A stretch of DNA of 64,000 nt. It comes from Agrobacterium tumefaciens str. B6 (GTDB taxonomy: Bacteria > Pseudomonadota > Alphaproteobacteria > Rhizobiales > Rhizobiaceae). The notes beneath the pieces were generated by a model that saw nothing but the letters and a program-made list of their open reading frames with translations, searched no databases and was not told where the DNA came from. Below are positions 27,621 through 36,794 of this stretch, one piece after another. The first letter of the stretch is position 1. Each line of letters begins with the position of its first letter. The translations under genes and the position numbers were made by a program. Where the stretch lies: contig NZ_LMVK01000004.1 in assembly GCF_001541315.1 (NCBI RefSeq), positions 62,001 to 126,000 on the forward strand. The letters run 5' to 3'.

Positions 27621-28448
27621 GTGACGCCCCCATTCAAGATCATTTCGCTCCGAGGCGGCGCGACGGATGCCATCGTGAGCGCCGATCTCGACAGAAAAAC
27701 CGCGCTCGCGCAGGAAACGGCAACGCGCTGGTTTGCGCGCCGCCTGTCGCTGCGCTCCCCGCTCGACCCGCCGCTGCCCGAACGTCCAGGCAGGCCCGAG
27801 AAGCCGAAACTCGTGCCGCCAACCGCCGTGGAACGCCGCTCGCTTCACAGCGTCAAGGGACGGATCGCGCTGCTGCATGCCATCGCCCATATCGAACTCA
27901 ACGCCGTCGATCTCGCACTCGACATCGTCGCCCGATATGCCAGCGAGCCCGTGCCGCATTCCTTTTTCGATGGCTGGATGCAGGTCGCCTTCGAAGAGGC
28001 AAAACATTTCCGGCTGGTGCGCGACCGCCTGAGAAGCCTCGGCGCCGACTATGGCGATCTGCCGGCCCATGACGGGCTCTGGCAGGCAGCGCATTCCACC
28101 CGCAACGATCTCACCGCACGGCTGGCGGTCGTCCCGCTCATCCTGGAAGCGCGCGGACTGGACGTCACCCCTTCCCTGCAGGCCAGGATGCGCGAGACCG
28201 GCGATCTCGAAAGCGCCGCCGTTCTCGACGTCATCTATAATGATGAAAAGGGCCATGTCGCCATCGGCGCGAAATGGTTCCGGTTCCTGTGCGCGCGTGA
28301 AAAGAAGGACCCGGCCGCAACTTTCAGGCAGCTGGTGCGCGCCAATTTCCGCGGCCCGCTGAAACCGCCCTTCAACGACCTTGCCCGAGCCGAGGCCGGT
28401 CTTACGCCTTCGTTTTACCGCTCGCTGACCGCCGTCAGCAATAGCTGA
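27621..28448 (+). CDS. DUF455 ferritin-like family protein
   Basis: 275 residues from a GTG start, preceded by GAGGGG. The family's diiron-type residues are visible: AIAHIELNAVDLALD, FEEAKHFRLV, EARGLD, and NDEKGHVAIG, matching two E...E-x-x-H sets of a four-helix ferritin-like bundle. The function of DUF455 proteins is not established, though the fold suggests oxygen or metal handling. It is co-transcribed with bcp, so a role in oxidative stress is reasonable but inferred. Confidence 0.88.
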   Translation: MTPPFKIISLRGGATDAIVSADLDRKTALAQETATRWFARRLSLRSPLDPPLPERPGRPEKPKLVPPTAVERRSLHSVKGRIALLHAIAHIELNAVDLALDIVARYASEPVPHSFFDGWMQVAFEEAKHFRLVRDRLRSLGADYGDLPAHDGLWQAAHSTRNDLTARLAVVPLILEARGLDVTPSLQARMRETGDLESAAVLDVIYNDEKGHVAIGAKWFRFLCAREKKDPAATFRQLVRANFRGPLKPPFNDLARAEAGLTPSFYRSLTAVSNS

Positions 28449-28534
28449 CACCCGCAACTCACCTCCCGCAAAACTTCGTTAACCTTAACGAATTATGATT
28501 CCCCTTAAGAAATCGGCCAGTCCGGAGAGAGATT

Positions 28535-29833
28535 GTGACTGATACGGCGGAAAACCGGGTATTCGGCAAAAAGCGTGAGCCGCACGTGCTCATTCTCGCG
28601 CGCGGCGACAGGGTGCGGCACATGACCATCCGGCCGTGGATGGCGGCGCTTGCCGGCTGCACGATCGGCCTGTTTTCACTCGGCTATCTCGGCGCCACAA
28701 GCTATCTCATCTTGCGTGACGACCTCATCGGCGCGACCATGGCGCGCCAGACCCGCATGCAGAACGACTATGAAGACCGCATCGCGGCACTCCGGGCACA
28801 GGTGGACCGTGTCACTTCCCGGCAGCTGCTCGATCAGCAGGTTGTTGAAAAGAAAGTGGAAAAGCTGCTGGAACAGCAGGCGGCGCTAACCTCGCGGCAC
28901 GGCCGCATGAGTGAATTGCTGGAGCGCGCCGAAAATTCCGGCATCGCCGCCTCCCCGGCCGCGCCCTCGTCTCTTTCGAACGCCATGGCGCCGGAAAAAC
29001 GCGCTGACCTCTCCGGCGGCCTTTCGGCCATTGAAAAGCTGATGGCGCCACGCAGGCCACAGGCGGAAAAGCCCGCCACATCAGACAGACGCGCCGCGTA
29101 TGTACCCGAAGCCGGCGAAACGCCATCCGATCGGGCCGATCGGGTGTTCTCCAAGGTGACACTGTCGCTGAAGGATATCGAACGCCAGCAGATATCGCGC
29201 ATAGCCAGACTGACCAGCGACGCCGAAGACAAGGCGAACGCGATGCAGGACATCATCCGGCAGGCGGGCCTGAAAATCGAGGAAAGCGGCACGAACGACA
29301 TAGGCGGTCCCTATGCCGATCCCGAGCGCGGTGAAGGCGATCCCTTCAACCTGTCGCTTACCAATCTCGACAATGCCCTGAATAGGCTCGACATCGTCAA
29401 GGAAACCGCAACCGCCCTGCCCTTCGGCAACCCTGCTCCCGGCCGGGCGATCACAAGCCGATTCGGCAACCGGATGGATCCGTTTCTCGGCCGCCCGGCC
29501 CTGCATACCGGCATCGATTTTCGCGCCGAGACCGGTGCTGACGTCAAATCCACCGGCGCGGGCAAGGTGACGGTGGCGGAAAACTCAGGCGGCTACGGCA
29601 ATATGGTCGAGATCGATCACGGCCAGGGGGTCTCGACGCGATTCGGCCATCTCTCCGCCATTCTGGTGAAAGCCGGCGACAAGGTCGAAGCAGGCGACGT
29701 CATTGGCCGTGCCGGCAGCACCGGTCGCTCCACCGGTCCGCATGTGCATTATGAGGTGCGCCGCAACGATACGCCTGTTGATCCCATGCGGTTCCTGATC
29801 GCTGGAACGGAACTCAAAACCTATTTAAAATAG
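28535..29833 (+). CDS. M23-family (LytM) peptidoglycan peptidase
   Basis: 432 residues. A short cytoplasmic part, one transmembrane helix (about 37-60), a coiled coil (about 68-135), a linker, and a C-terminal M23 domain. The zinc motif H-x-x-x-D is in PALHTGIDFRAE and the second in GPHVHYEVRRN, both intact, so the enzyme is probably an active endopeptidase rather than an EnvC-like activator. It would act in the periplasm during cell growth or division. It starts at GTG 28535 and lies just after bcp-DUF455 with an 86-base gap. Confidence 0.92.
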   Translation: MTDTAENRVFGKKREPHVLILARGDRVRHMTIRPWMAALAGCTIGLFSLGYLGATSYLILRDDLIGATMARQTRMQNDYEDRIAALRAQVDRVTSRQLLDQQVVEKKVEKLLEQQAALTSRHGRMSELLERAENSGIAASPAAPSSLSNAMAPEKRADLSGGLSAIEKLMAPRRPQAEKPATSDRRAAYVPEAGETPSDRADRVFSKVTLSLKDIERQQISRIARLTSDAEDKANAMQDIIRQAGLKIEESGTNDIGGPYADPERGEGDPFNLSLTNLDNALNRLDIVKETATALPFGNPAPGRAITSRFGNRMDPFLGRPALHTGIDFRAETGADVKSTGAGKVTVAENSGGYGNMVEIDHGQGVSTRFGHLSAILVKAGDKVEAGDVIGRAGSTGRSTGPHVHYEVRRNDTPVDPMRFLIAGTELKTYLK

Positions 29834-29949
29834 CAGCACGATTTTAATGCTTTTTTTGCGCTTTTTACGATAAATCGCTGAAATCTGCACCAAAGGCTGA
29901 GAAGCCCCGCCCGAACCCCGCTGTTTCGCGCGCTTTCCCCGTTGTTTCC

Positions 29950-29978
29950 TTGACTTTCCGGCAATTTGGGCATATCCC
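29950..29978 (+). promoter_or_regulatory. candidate promoter of the DEAD-box helicase gene
   Basis: TTGACT at 29950-29955 is followed after 16-17 bases by ATATCC/TATCCC, giving a sigma-70-like pair about 70-75 bases before the helicase start. The leader contains a perfect hairpin GTGCCGC-A-GCGGCAC (29997-30011). Confidence 0.45.
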
Positions 29979-30052
29979 CGCGCCAAGTCTTTGCAAGTGC
30001 CGCAGCGGCACGCAGGTGTTCTTACCGAACCAGAACGGAAAAAGTTCTTCCT

Positions 30053-31558
30053 TTGACAACATTCTCTGATCTTGGCCTGAGCCAAAAAGTTCTTTCCGCT
30101 ATTGCAGATGCCGGCTACACGACGCCGACACCCATTCAGGCTGGCGCCATTCCGCCGGCGCTGGAAAAGCGTGATATCTGCGGTATCGCACAGACCGGCA
30201 CGGGCAAAACCGCGTCCTTCGTTCTGCCGATGCTCACCCTGCTCGAAAAGGGCCGTGCGCGCGCCAGAATGCCGCGCACCCTGATCCTCGAGCCGACCCG
30301 TGAGCTTGCAGCACAGGTGGCGGAGAACTTCGAGAAATACGGCAAGAATCACAAGCTGAACGTCGCCCTCCTCATCGGCGGTGTTTCCTTCGAAGACCAG
30401 GACCGCAAGCTGGAGCGCGGCGCCGATGTGCTGATCTGCACGCCCGGCCGCCTTCTCGACCATTGCGAGCGCGGCAAGCTCCTGATGACCGGCGTGGAAA
30501 TCCTCGTCATCGACGAAGCCGACCGCATGCTCGACATGGGCTTCATTCCCGATATCGAGCGTATCGCCAAGATGATCCCCTTCACCCGGCAGACGCTGTT
30601 CTTCTCGGCCACCATGCCGCCGGAAATCCAGAAGCTGGCTGACCGGTTCCTTCAGAACCCGACCCGTATCGAAGTCGCCAAGCCTTCTTCCACGGCAAAG
30701 ACCGTGACGCAGCGCATCGTCGCCGCGCACAACAAGGACTATGAGAAGCGCGCCGTGCTGCGCGATCTCGTCCGTGCCGAGGAAGCCGAACTCAAGAACG
30801 CGATCATCTTCTGCAACCGCAAGAAGGATGTGGCCGATCTGTTCCGCTCGCTCGACCGCCACGGCTTTTCCGTGGGCGCGCTGCATGGCGACATGGACCA
30901 GCGTTCGCGCACCACGATGCTGCAGAACTTCCGCGACGGAAACCTGTCGCTGCTGGTCGCCTCCGACGTCGCGGCACGCGGGCTGGATATTCCCGATGTC
31001 AGCCACGTCTTCAACTTCGACGTTCCCATTCATGCCGAAGACTATGTCCACCGCATCGGCCGTACCGGTCGTGCGGGCCGTTCGGGCAAGGCCTTCACCC
31101 TCGTCACCAAGAGCGATGCGAAATATCTCGACGCGATCGAAAAGCTGATCGCCGAGAAGATCGAGTGGCTGAGCGGTGACCTGTCCTCACTCCCCGCGCC
31201 CATGGAAAGCTTCGAGAGCAATTCCAGCCGCCGGGGGCCCAAGGAACGTGGCGGTAGAGGTCGCGACAGGAACCGTCGCGATGCACCCGCATCGCCGGTC
31301 GAAAACATCAATCAGGATGCACAGTCCGCTGTGGATACGGACATTGCGGCTCACGGAGAAGACAAGGTGAAGGCAGAACGCAGACCGGAAAAGACCCCGC
31401 GCAATTCCGAGCGCAACAGCCGCAACCAGCCGCACGCCAATGACGACAACCGCGACCGCCGCCGCCATTATCGCGACCACGACGATGGCCCGACACCGGT
31501 TGGTTTCGGCGACGACATTCCCGCCTTCATGCTGATCGTGGCCAACGCTAAGGCTTGA
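30053..31558 (+). CDS. DEAD-box ATP-dependent RNA helicase (RhlE-like)
   Basis: 501 residues if started at TTG 30053. The N-terminal core has the Q-motif region GYTTPTPIQ, motif I AQTGTGKT (about 46-53), PTRELA, TPGR, IDEADRMLD (DEAD), SATMP, and in the second domain ALHGD, VASDVAARGLD and HRIGRTGRAG. The last ~120 residues are a basic, disordered RNA-binding tail rich in Arg, Asn and Asp, and the end DDIPAFMLI resembles RhlE-like rhizobial proteins. The enzyme unwinds structured RNA, often in ribosome assembly or cold adaptation. No ATG fits the family start, hence the TTG choice. Confidence 0.9.
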   Translation: MTTFSDLGLSQKVLSAIADAGYTTPTPIQAGAIPPALEKRDICGIAQTGTGKTASFVLPMLTLLEKGRARARMPRTLILEPTRELAAQVAENFEKYGKNHKLNVALLIGGVSFEDQDRKLERGADVLICTPGRLLDHCERGKLLMTGVEILVIDEADRMLDMGFIPDIERIAKMIPFTRQTLFFSATMPPEIQKLADRFLQNPTRIEVAKPSSTAKTVTQRIVAAHNKDYEKRAVLRDLVRAEEAELKNAIIFCNRKKDVADLFRSLDRHGFSVGALHGDMDQRSRTTMLQNFRDGNLSLLVASDVAARGLDIPDVSHVFNFDVPIHAEDYVHRIGRTGRAGRSGKAFTLVTKSDAKYLDAIEKLIAEKIEWLSGDLSSLPAPMESFESNSSRRGPKERGGRGRDRNRRDAPASPVENINQDAQSAVDTDIAAHGEDKVKAERRPEKTPRNSERNSRNQPHANDDNRDRRRHYRDHDDGPTPVGFGDDIPAFMLIVANAKA

Positions 31559-31566
31559 CCAGCGCA

Positions 31567-31992
31567 ATGGACAATATGACATCAACCATCAAGCCCGGCC
31601 TCGATTTTCCGGGCGTTGGTGTCGGCCTTGTCATATTGCGTAACGAGCGCGTACTTTTATGCCGGCGCCTGAAGGCGCCGGAAGCCGGATACTGGAGCAT
31701 TCCGGGCGGCAAGGTCGATCACCTTGAAACTTCCCTCGCCGCAGCACGCCGCGAGGCCGAAGAGGAAACCGGCCTTGAGATCGGCGACGTCGAATTTCTC
31801 TGTCATAGCGAATTTATCGATACGCAAGACCGTCACCACTGGGTTTCGCTGATCTTCGTCACCCGCGACGCGCAGGGTGAGCCGGCATTGACCGAACCAG
31901 ACAAACTTTCCGCCATCGGCTGGTTCGATCCGGGTGAACTTCCCGAACCCATCTCCGCCTTTGCCAGGGACGCCCTGGCCGCCCTGAAATAA
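31567..31992 (+). CDS. NUDIX hydrolase
   Basis: 141 residues (starts 31567 or 31576). It has a complete Nudix box within GGKVDHLETSLAAARREAEEETG: the G-x5-E-x7-R-E-x-x-E-E-x-x-G pattern binds the metal that hydrolyses the diphosphate. The flanking region resembles the ADP-ribose/dGTP-type NUDIX enzymes (VGVGLVILRNERVLLCRR). It is likely a pyrophosphatase that cleans or regulates nucleotide derivatives. A GGCCGC-ACAA-GCGGCC hairpin follows the stop, though without a T run. Confidence 0.92.
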   Translation: MDNMTSTIKPGLDFPGVGVGLVILRNERVLLCRRLKAPEAGYWSIPGGKVDHLETSLAAARREAEEETGLEIGDVEFLCHSEFIDTQDRHHWVSLIFVTRDAQGEPALTEPDKLSAIGWFDPGELPEPISAFARDALAALK

Positions 31993-32191
31993 GGCCGCAC
32001 AAGCGGCCAACCGGCCCCGCCTGCAGGCAACAAGGGCGTTCGACGGGCAATTTCACACAGTCATACGATCTATACGCCGGAGTTGGATTTACCCTCTCCG
32101 CGCTATATCTTTTCCAGAAATACAAAAATGAAAGAACGTCTTTGCGCCAGGCTTTCAGAATTCAATTTAAAATTGCTTAAATTAGCTTCAT

Positions 32192-32224
32192 GTAAAAAAC
32201 CGCCCCAGTTGCCTGAAGCGGTTT
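32192..32224 (-). terminator. intrinsic terminator of the minus-strand small RNA
   Basis: On the minus strand the AAACCGC / GCGGTTT stem (32218-32224 and 32197-32203) with a 14-base loop is followed by TTTTTT. The direction shows that it ends a leftward transcript that has no protein-coding ORF of its own. Confidence 0.75.
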
Positions 32225-32333
32225 ATACGTAATGAAAAAAATAGAATATAGAATGTAATATAGTCTGGCAGTGCTTATAATCGGAACACTTTCCGAGGCC
32301 TGTTACAGCCAATTTCAGTCGTCCCCTGAAACA
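32192..32333 (-). ncRNA. predicted small RNA gene, about 142 nt
   Basis: Read on the minus strand, a near-consensus promoter is followed by AT-rich DNA that ends in an intrinsic terminator, and there is no ORF in between. The 5' part has TTTCAG-GGGACGA-CTGAAA inside an outer CTGTT/AACAG pairing, then CGGAA-AGTG-TTCCG. A U-rich unstructured stretch (around 32230-32262, ending ...TATTTTTTTCATT) separates these hairpins from the terminator. That is the layout of an Hfq-type trans-acting sRNA. Targets cannot be read from the window. The neighbours, a NUDIX hydrolase and an ABC substrate-binding protein, are both on the plus strand. Confidence 0.7.
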
Positions 32334-32338
32334 GTTAC

Positions 32339-32367
32339 ATCTAAGCTAATCATTTACTTTCCGTCAA
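32339..32367 (-). promoter_or_regulatory. promoter of the predicted small RNA
   Basis: On the minus strand TTGACG (32362-32367) is followed after exactly 17 bases by TTAGAT (32339-32344). Both match the vegetative promoter of alphaproteobacteria well. The expected start of transcription is near 32332-32334. Confidence 0.7.
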
Positions 32368-32867
32368 GCAAATCTTCTCGCAAATGCGAAAAAAACATGG
32401 CGTAAAAGCGGTGAATAATTGGAAGGATTATATATTCGTCATATATATCAATAAATTATGCAATTGATAATAAAATGTGCATGTTTTTGTGCTGCACTCT
32501 GAAAAGCATAAACCTAGCTCAGTCTTTTCTAAACTGTGCTTATACGCGGCACATGTAATAGATTTATGAAGTAACGCAACTCACGGCAGGAACACGAAAT
32601 ACCTCCTCGTCCAGTCGGCGCAAAGGAGGAACAACTTCACCGCAAGAACAGCCGCGCCGTGAGACCGGTCGCGCGCAATTGCACCGAACGCAAACAATCA
32701 AAAGTTGTTGGACTGCTCCGCGCCCTCGAATCGGGCAACTTCCGATCAAAACCGCCGCCCTGCGCTTGGCGATATGCGATTAAGATGAAACCGCAGCGAT
32801 TTTTCCTTTGGAAAACCGGTTGTTGCCGATAAACATCAAGCCGGGACAACAGGATTTCTATCGCGTC
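32368..32867. other. intergenic region without a recognisable gene
   Basis: About 500 bases, AT-rich to about 32570 and GC-rich after that. I found no ORF with coding character. There is a hairpin with CCTCCT (32602-32607) and AGGAGG (32624-32629) that hides a Shine-Dalgarno-like core, but no start codon follows it at a usable distance. The last 60 bases lead into the substrate-binding-protein gene. Confidence 0.5.
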
Positions 32868-33947
32868 ATGCTTTCACTTCGCCTGCTAACGATCATCGCC
32901 GGTTTTGCCTTCGCGGGCTCAGCAAGCGCGGCATCGATTGGCATTGTTGCCCCGCAGAACGGTCCTTACGAGCTTCTGGGCCAGCAGATGCGGCAGGGGG
33001 CGAAGGCGGCGGCGGCCAAGCTCGGGCTTGATGTCGTGGAAATCCACGAGAGCTGCGAAGACGGCAGCGGCGGCGCGATTGCCGATGGCCTCGTGGCGGC
33101 CAAGGTCAGCGCCGCGATCGGGTTTTTATGCACGGAGACGCTTCAGGGCGTTCTGCCGCCATTGAAAGCGGCCGCCATTCCCGCGATCACACTTTCCAGC
33201 CGCGCGCCGATCCTGATGGAAGATGCGCTGAAATACGGCTGGCCGCTCTTCCGCCTCGCCCCATCAGACCGGGCCGAATCGGACAGGATCGCCGAAGTCA
33301 TCCTGCGCGACTGGAAGGGACACTCCATCGGACTTGTGGATGACGGCACGATCTATAGCCGCGAGCTGGTGGACCGCATCCGCTCGGCGCTCGAGGAAAA
33401 CGGCCTCAAACCCACCTTCACCGATACGATGCGGCCCAACCAGGAACAGCAGGTAGCGCTGGTGCGCCGGCTGGCGCGCACCGGCATCTCCCATGTCTTC
33501 GTGGGCGCAGAGCGCAACGACGTCGCGATCATCGCCCGGGATGCCGCATCCGAAAACCTTCCCTTGACCATCATGGGCGGCGACGCCATGAACGCCGCCA
33601 ACAACCCGGTTCCCCTGGTCGCGAATGTGCTGGCCGTCACGCGCCCGGCCTATGACGCCCTACCCTCCGCCCAAGCCATCGCCGGCGAATTGCGGGGCGC
33701 AGGCATCGAACCTGAGGGCTATATCCTGCCCGCTTATGCCGCGGCCGAACTCACCGCCGCCCTTGCAGAGGCAGTGCAGGCGCAGTCGAAACCCGGGCCG
33801 GAAATATTGGCTGGCGGCGCCGTCTTCAAAACCGTCATCGGCGATCTCGGCTTCAACCCGTCACACGACCTTTCCGACAATCCCTATCGCCTGCAGCGCT
33901 GGAACGGCCAGCGTTTCGAACCGGCGGACAAGGCGGAAAGACAATAG
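32868..33947 (+). CDS. ABC transporter periplasmic substrate-binding protein (Leu/Ile/Val-like family)
   Basis: 359 residues. The start at 32868 gives a classical signal peptide, MLSLRLLTIIAGFAFAGSASA. The mature part has the type I periplasmic-binding fold of branched-chain amino acid receptors: IGIVAPQNGPYELLGQQMRQGAKAA, DDGTIYSRELVDRIRS, and an end DNPYRLQRWNGQRFEP. No permease or ATPase gene adjoins it. The upstream in-frame ATG at 32808 would destroy the signal peptide. The ligand is unknown. Confidence 0.87.
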   Translation: MLSLRLLTIIAGFAFAGSASAASIGIVAPQNGPYELLGQQMRQGAKAAAAKLGLDVVEIHESCEDGSGGAIADGLVAAKVSAAIGFLCTETLQGVLPPLKAAAIPAITLSSRAPILMEDALKYGWPLFRLAPSDRAESDRIAEVILRDWKGHSIGLVDDGTIYSRELVDRIRSALEENGLKPTFTDTMRPNQEQQVALVRRLARTGISHVFVGAERNDVAIIARDAASENLPLTIMGGDAMNAANNPVPLVANVLAVTRPAYDALPSAQAIAGELRGAGIEPEGYILPAYAAAELTAALAEAVQAQSKPGPEILAGGAVFKTVIGDLGFNPSHDLSDNPYRLQRWNGQRFEPADKAERQ

Positions 33948-34078
33948 GCAACGCGGCAGCAACGGAAATTCGATGAAACGCGGCTGAAAACCGCCGGCAA
34001 CCGCGCGGCCAGCCGTTTCAAACCCGGATACTTGATGTTAAAGGCAGCTTACGCAACGCGTCGAGAGGAGTTTGCCCC

Positions 34079-34756
34079 ATGTCCCTGCCCATCCGCATAG
34101 CCCCTTCCATTCTGGCTGCCAATTTCGCCAAGCTCGGACAGGAAGTCGCCGATGTCACGGAAGCAGGCGCGGACTGGATCCATCTCGATGTGATGGATGG
34201 CCATTTCGTCCCCAATATTTCCTTCGGCCCTGATGTCATCAAGGCGCTGCGCCCGCACAGCATGGCGTTCTTCGACTGCCATCTGATGATCGCACCCGTT
34301 GATCCCTATCTCGAAGCCTTCGCCAAGGCCGGCTGTGACAGCATCACCGTGCACGCGGAAGCAGGGCCTCACCTGCACCGCTCGCTGCAGACGATCCGCG
34401 GGCTCGGCAGGAAGGCCGGCGTGACGCTGAACCCCGCCACGCCGCTTTCGGTTATCGAGAACGTGCTTGATGATGTCGATCTCGTCCTGATCATGAGCGT
34501 CAATCCCGGTTTCGGCGGGCAGAAGTTCATTCCGGCCATGCTCGACAAGATCCGCGCGGCAAAGGCAATGATCGGCGACCGGCCGATCGAACTGGAAGTG
34601 GATGGCGGCGTGACGGCGGAAACCGCGGGCGCAATCGTTGCCGCCGGTGCGAATGCGCTGGTGGCCGGCTCGGCCGTCTTCAAGGGCGATGGCGTCGCCG
34701 ACTACCGCAAGACCGTCGCTCAGTTGCGTGCGGCGGCGGAAGCCGGGCGGACGTAG
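34079..34756 (+). CDS. rpe: ribulose-phosphate 3-epimerase
   Basis: 225-residue TIM-barrel enzyme of the pentose phosphate and Calvin-type pathways, interconverting ribulose-5-P and xylulose-5-P. Family motifs are all present: [45 protein letters not shown], and [11 protein letters not shown]. Metal-binding His and Asp residues are in those blocks. AGAGGAG lies 11 bases before the ATG. A membrane-protein gene follows in the same direction. Confidence 0.97.
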   Translation: MSLPIRIAPSILAANFAKLGQEVADVTEAGADWIHLDVMDGHFVPNISFGPDVIKALRPHSMAFFDCHLMIAPVDPYLEAFAKAGCDSITVHAEAGPHLHRSLQTIRGLGRKAGVTLNPATPLSVIENVLDDVDLVLIMSVNPGFGGQKFIPAMLDKIRAAKAMIGDRPIELEVDGGVTAETAGAIVAAGANALVAGSAVFKGDGVADYRKTVAQLRAAAEAGRT

Positions 34757-34817
34757 CCCGCCACCGCTGAATGCGGACAGGCCGGAGACGGCACAGCAAG
34801 GCGTTGGGGGGATTTTC

Positions 34818-35324
34818 ATGGGAAGCGACAGGCGGGGGTTCCGGGACACGGCTTCGGCAGCGCTATTTACGCTGCTCGGCGCGTTTGTCTGGGCCCTCTG
34901 CTCAGCCGCGGCCGCCGCCATCGGCCTCTATGTCAGGAACCGGCTGGAAACCGACCACGCCACCGACATAATCACGCTTTTCTTCGTGGGCGGCCTTTTC
35001 GGCTGGATGCTAGCCATGGCCGCGTTGCACTTCCTCCCCCCGTCCACCGCCCTGCCGCTGCGTTTCGCGGCGGCCTGTCTTGCCATCGCTTTTTTCACGC
35101 TGGCTATCGCGGCGGCGTTCTTCGCTTTCGAGTACCGGATTTTCTATGCGCAATGGCACGCGCCGGCATTCTCCCGCATCTGGTTTTTCCAGCAACTCTT
35201 CACATCGCTCGGCGCGATTTACCAGTTCTGCGTTCTGGGTCTTGGATTATATCTACCCTTTGCCGCCGTTCCGCTCCTGCCTGCGGGTGCATTCCTTTGC
35301 CGACGTGCGCAACGAGCAACATAG
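34818..35324 (+). CDS. hypothetical four-helix membrane protein
   Basis: 168 residues with four hydrophobic segments (about 11-37, 50-72, 82-103 and 124-155). The start at 34818 is preceded by GGGGGGA. The third segment is followed by FEYRIFYAQWHAPAFS. No family is recognised. It is rhizobial in character, lying between rpe and purB on the same strand, so it may be co-transcribed with rpe. Confidence 0.75.
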   Translation: MGSDRRGFRDTASAALFTLLGAFVWALCSAAAAAIGLYVRNRLETDHATDIITLFFVGGLFGWMLAMAALHFLPPSTALPLRFAAACLAIAFFTLAIAAAFFAFEYRIFYAQWHAPAFSRIWFFQQLFTSLGAIYQFCVLGLGLYLPFAAVPLLPAGAFLCRRAQRAT

Positions 35325-35405
35325 GCATGTGGCTTGATAGATTGAGATTACCGGAACACTTTGCTAAACGGGCAGCAAAATTCCTCCACAAAGAAAGTCA
35401 TTGCC

Positions 35406-36713
35406 ATGATCCCTCGTTACTCCCGGCCGGAAATGGTCGCCATCTGGTCGCCGGAAACAAAGTTCCGCATCTGGTTCGAGATCGAGGCACATGCCTGTGA
35501 CGCGCTGGCCGAACTCGGCGTCATCCCCAAGTCGGCTGCCCAGACCATCTGGGAAAAGGGCGGCAGCGCCACCTTCGACGTCGCCCGCATCGATGAAATC
35601 GAAGCCGTCACCAAGCATGACGTCATCGCCTTCCTCACCCATCTTGCCGAATTTGTCGGTCCCGACAGCCGTTTCGTGCATCAGGGCATGACCTCGTCGG
35701 ACGTGCTTGATACCACGCTCAACATCCAGCTCGTGCGCGCCGCCGATCTTCTGCTCGCCGATATGGACCGGGTTCTGGCAGCGCTGAAAACCCGCGCCTT
35801 CGAACACAAGAACACGGTGCGCATCGGCCGCAGCCACGGCATCCATGCCGAGCCCACCACCATGGGTCTGACCTTTGCCCGCTTTTATGCCGAGATGCAC
35901 CGCAACCGCGAGCGCCTCGTCAATGCCCGCGCCGAAATCGCCACGGGCGCGATCTCCGGCGCCGTCGGCACCTTCGCCAATATCGATCCGCGCGTCGAAG
36001 AACATGTCTGCGAAAAGCTCGGCCTCATCCCCGAGCCGGTCTCCACGCAGGTCATCCCGCGTGACCGCCACGCCATGTTCTTCGCGACCCTCGGCGTCAT
36101 CGCCTCGTCGATCGAAAACGTCGCCATCGAAATCCGCCACATGCAGCGCACCGAGGTTCTGGAAGCGGAAGAGTTCTTCTCGCCGGGCCAGAAGGGTTCG
36201 TCCGCCATGCCGCACAAGCGCAACCCGGTTCTGACCGAAAACCTCACCGGCCTTGCCCGGCTGGTGCGCATGTCCGTCGTTCCGGCAATGGAAAACGTTG
36301 CACTATGGCACGAGCGCGATATCAGCCACTCCTCGGTCGAGCGCGCCATCGGCCCCGACACGACCGTCACGCTCGACTTCGCGCTGAACCGTCTGGCCGG
36401 CGTCATCGAAAAGCTGGTGATCTACCCGGACAACATGCTGAAGAACATGAACAAGTTCCGCGGCCTCGTGCATTCGCAGCGCGTTCTGCTGGCGCTGACG
36501 CAGGCAGGCGTTTCCCGCGAGGACGCCTATCGTCTCGTCCAGCGCAACGCCATGAAGGTGTGGGAACAGGGCGCCGACTTCCTTGAGGAACTGCTGGGCG
36601 ACGAGGAAGTGCGCGCCGCACTTCCCGAAGAGGTCATCCGCGAAAAGTTCGACCTCGGTTACCACACCAAGCATGTCGACACGATCTTCACCCGCGTCTT
36701 CGGCAACGCCTGA
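35406..36713 (+). CDS. purB: adenylosuccinate lyase
   Basis: 435-residue fumarase/aspartase-superfamily enzyme that cleaves SAICAR to AICAR and adenylosuccinate to AMP in purine synthesis. Landmarks are MIPRYSRPEMVAIWSPE, HDVIAFLTHL, TSSDVLDTTLN, RSHGIHAEPTTMG, and the signature GQKGSSAMPHKRNP with the mobile catalytic loop. The ATG at 35406 is the family start. It precedes the purC-purS-purQ genes, with one hydrolase gene between. A hairpin without a T run (36749-36770) follows. Confidence 0.97.
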   Translation: MIPRYSRPEMVAIWSPETKFRIWFEIEAHACDALAELGVIPKSAAQTIWEKGGSATFDVARIDEIEAVTKHDVIAFLTHLAEFVGPDSRFVHQGMTSSDVLDTTLNIQLVRAADLLLADMDRVLAALKTRAFEHKNTVRIGRSHGIHAEPTTMGLTFARFYAEMHRNRERLVNARAEIATGAISGAVGTFANIDPRVEEHVCEKLGLIPEPVSTQVIPRDRHAMFFATLGVIASSIENVAIEIRHMQRTEVLEAEEFFSPGQKGSSAMPHKRNPVLTENLTGLARLVRMSVVPAMENVALWHERDISHSSVERAIGPDTTVTLDFALNRLAGVIEKLVIYPDNMLKNMNKFRGLVHSQRVLLALTQAGVSREDAYRLVQRNAMKVWEQGADFLEELLGDEEVRAALPEEVIREKFDLGYHTKHVDTIFTRVFGNA

Positions 36714-36794
36714 GACTTGAGCTGAGTAAGAGACCTTGAAGTTAATGTCGCCGCGACCTTGATCGCGGCGGCATCACAACACAGATATGGGCGC

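Noticed and set aside
32602-32629. CCTCCT/AGGAGG hairpin that might sequester a ribosome site
   Set aside because: No start codon lies within 5-12 bases of AGGAGG in any useful frame, and no ORF follows.
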